NCBI GenBank assembly: GCA_035604635.1
Contig: DATNIC010000127.1
Coordinates: forward strand, 1-5,183
DNA from: DATNIC01 sp035604635
Lineage (GTDB): Bacteria > Vulcanimicrobiota > Vulcanimicrobiia > Vulcanimicrobiales > Vulcanimicrobiaceae
DNA length: 5,183 bases
Direction: 5' to 3'
In this document: in pieces, positions 4,580 through 5,183 of the stretch
How positions within the stretch are numbered: position 1 is the first letter of the stretch
Layout: each line of letters opens with the position of its first letter
The notes under the pieces: model-generated
What the model was told of the DNA's origin: nothing
Database searches by the model: none
Seen by the model: only the letters and a program-made list of their open reading frames with translations
Made by a program: the position numbers and the translations under genes

Positions 4580-5183
4580 CAACGGCCTGCTCATCGGCGG
4601 AATCTATGCGCTCGTGAGCATCGGCGTGACGCTGATCTTCGGCGTGGTGAAGATCGTCAACTTCGCGCAAGGCGAGTTCGTGATGATCGGCATGTACATA
4701 AGCTATTTTCTGGCGACGCGCTTCGGGATGGATCCGTTGGTGTCGCTGGTCATCTCGATGCCGGTCCTATTCGTCCTGGGCGTCCTCTTGCAGCGGTTCC
4801 TGATCCGCAGAGTTTTGGGACTCGGCGATATGCCGCAGATCTTCCTCACCTTTGCGCTTTCCGTGCTCCTCATGAACCTGGCGCTGCTGCTCTTCACGGC
4901 CGACTACCGCACGGTGCAAACCCCGTACTCGGACGCGGCGATCCATATCGGACCCCTCTATGTCGCGGTGGCAAAGCTCAACGCGTTCGTGCTCGCGATG
5001 GTGTTGAGCGGCGCTCTCTGGGTGTTCCTTCATTCCACGGATATCGGTAAGGCGATGCGAGCGGCGGCTCAAAATCGCGACGTGGCGATGCTGATGGGTG
5101 TCAATCCCGACCGTGTGTTCTGCGTCGCCGTCGGTCTGTCACTCGCGTTGGCGGGCGCCGCCGGTTCGCTGCTCATGCCGTTC
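4575..5183 (+). CDS. Branched-chain amino acid-type ABC transporter permease, LivH-like (3' end outside window)
   Basis: The first 203 codons of an inner-membrane permease of the LivH/LivM family; the gene runs off the right edge. The signature starts at INGLLIGGIYALVSIGVTLI and continues through FGVVKIVNFAQGEF (22-35), where most relatives have NFAHGEF. Hydrophobic segments lie near 5-23, 34-48, 55-72, 88-108, 135-152 and 180-200. The cytoplasmic ATPase-contacting loop TDIGKAMRAAAQNRDVAMLMG (155-175) matches the LivH coupling-helix region. GTG 4575-4577 is the first usable start after the binding-protein stop; the ten codons between contain none. The frame is the same as that of the binding protein, with a single TAG (4542-4544) separating them. 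No Shine-Dalgarno sequence is visible. The resulting N-terminus is several residues shorter than usual for LivH, where residues precede the INGL motif. The partner LivM permease and LivG/LivF ATPases would be expected downstream. Confidence 0.92.
   Translation, partial: MINGLLIGGIYALVSIGVTLIFGVVKIVNFAQGEFVMIGMYISYFLATRFGMDPLVSLVISMPVLFVLGVLLQRFLIRRVLGLGDMPQIFLTFALSVLLMNLALLLFTADYRTVQTPYSDAAIHIGPLYVAVAKLNAFVLAMVLSGALWVFLHSTDIGKAMRAAAQNRDVAMLMGVNPDRVFCVAVGLSLALAGAAGSLLMPF

Overview
The window is a GC-rich stretch of bacterial chromosome carrying a divergently arranged catabolic and uptake locus. Third-position G/C dominates the real reading frames, which is why many long open frames on the opposite strand are only shadows. 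The substrate-binding protein has a twin-arginine signal peptide and no lipobox cysteine, so it should be free in a periplasm. That points to a diderm (Gram-negative-type) organism. The sequence alone does not fix the phylum.

Layout. Positions 1-3247 are one compact minus-strand operon, read from right to left. It encodes a GntR/FCD regulator (2531-3247), an NAD-dependent short-chain dehydrogenase resembling uronate dehydrogenase (1770-2534, probably starting at a CTG), a metallo-beta-lactamase-fold hydrolase with AHL-lactonase-like metal spacing (1018-1770), a sugar-isomerase-type TIM barrel (191-1021), and the N-terminus of an Asp/Glu racemase-superfamily protein cut by the window edge (1-187). 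The five genes overlap by 1-4 nt or are separated by 3 nt. A control region of about 110 bp (3248-3359) follows. To its right, the plus strand carries a branched-chain-amino-acid-type (HAAT) ABC importer: a Tat-exported binding protein (3360-4544), then a LivH-like permease that runs off the window (4575-5183).

Regulation. The control region holds two copies of a 16-bp element, 14/16 identical, each built on the palindrome CATC-C-GATG. One copy overlaps the start codon of the regulator gene. The other lies just upstream of the binding-protein gene and extends to a perfect 7+1+7 palindrome. The centres are 64 bp apart, about six helical turns. These are strong candidate operators for the GntR protein, which would then control both itself with its operon and the divergent transporter.

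How the genes may work together (inference). A small, probably acidic or lactone-forming compound would be imported by the ABC transporter, oxidised by the uronate-dehydrogenase-like enzyme, hydrolysed (perhaps at a lactone) by the metallo-hydrolase, and processed by the TIM-barrel isomerase and the racemase-family enzyme. Its effector form would be sensed by the FCD domain. This enzyme set with a HAAT transporter is not a pathway I recognise, so the substrate is open. There are no RNA genes, mobile elements, CRISPR arrays or convincing intrinsic terminators. The only non-coding stretches are the 110-bp control region and a 30-nt gap between the transporter genes. That gap contains a stem-loop that buries the permease start codon.
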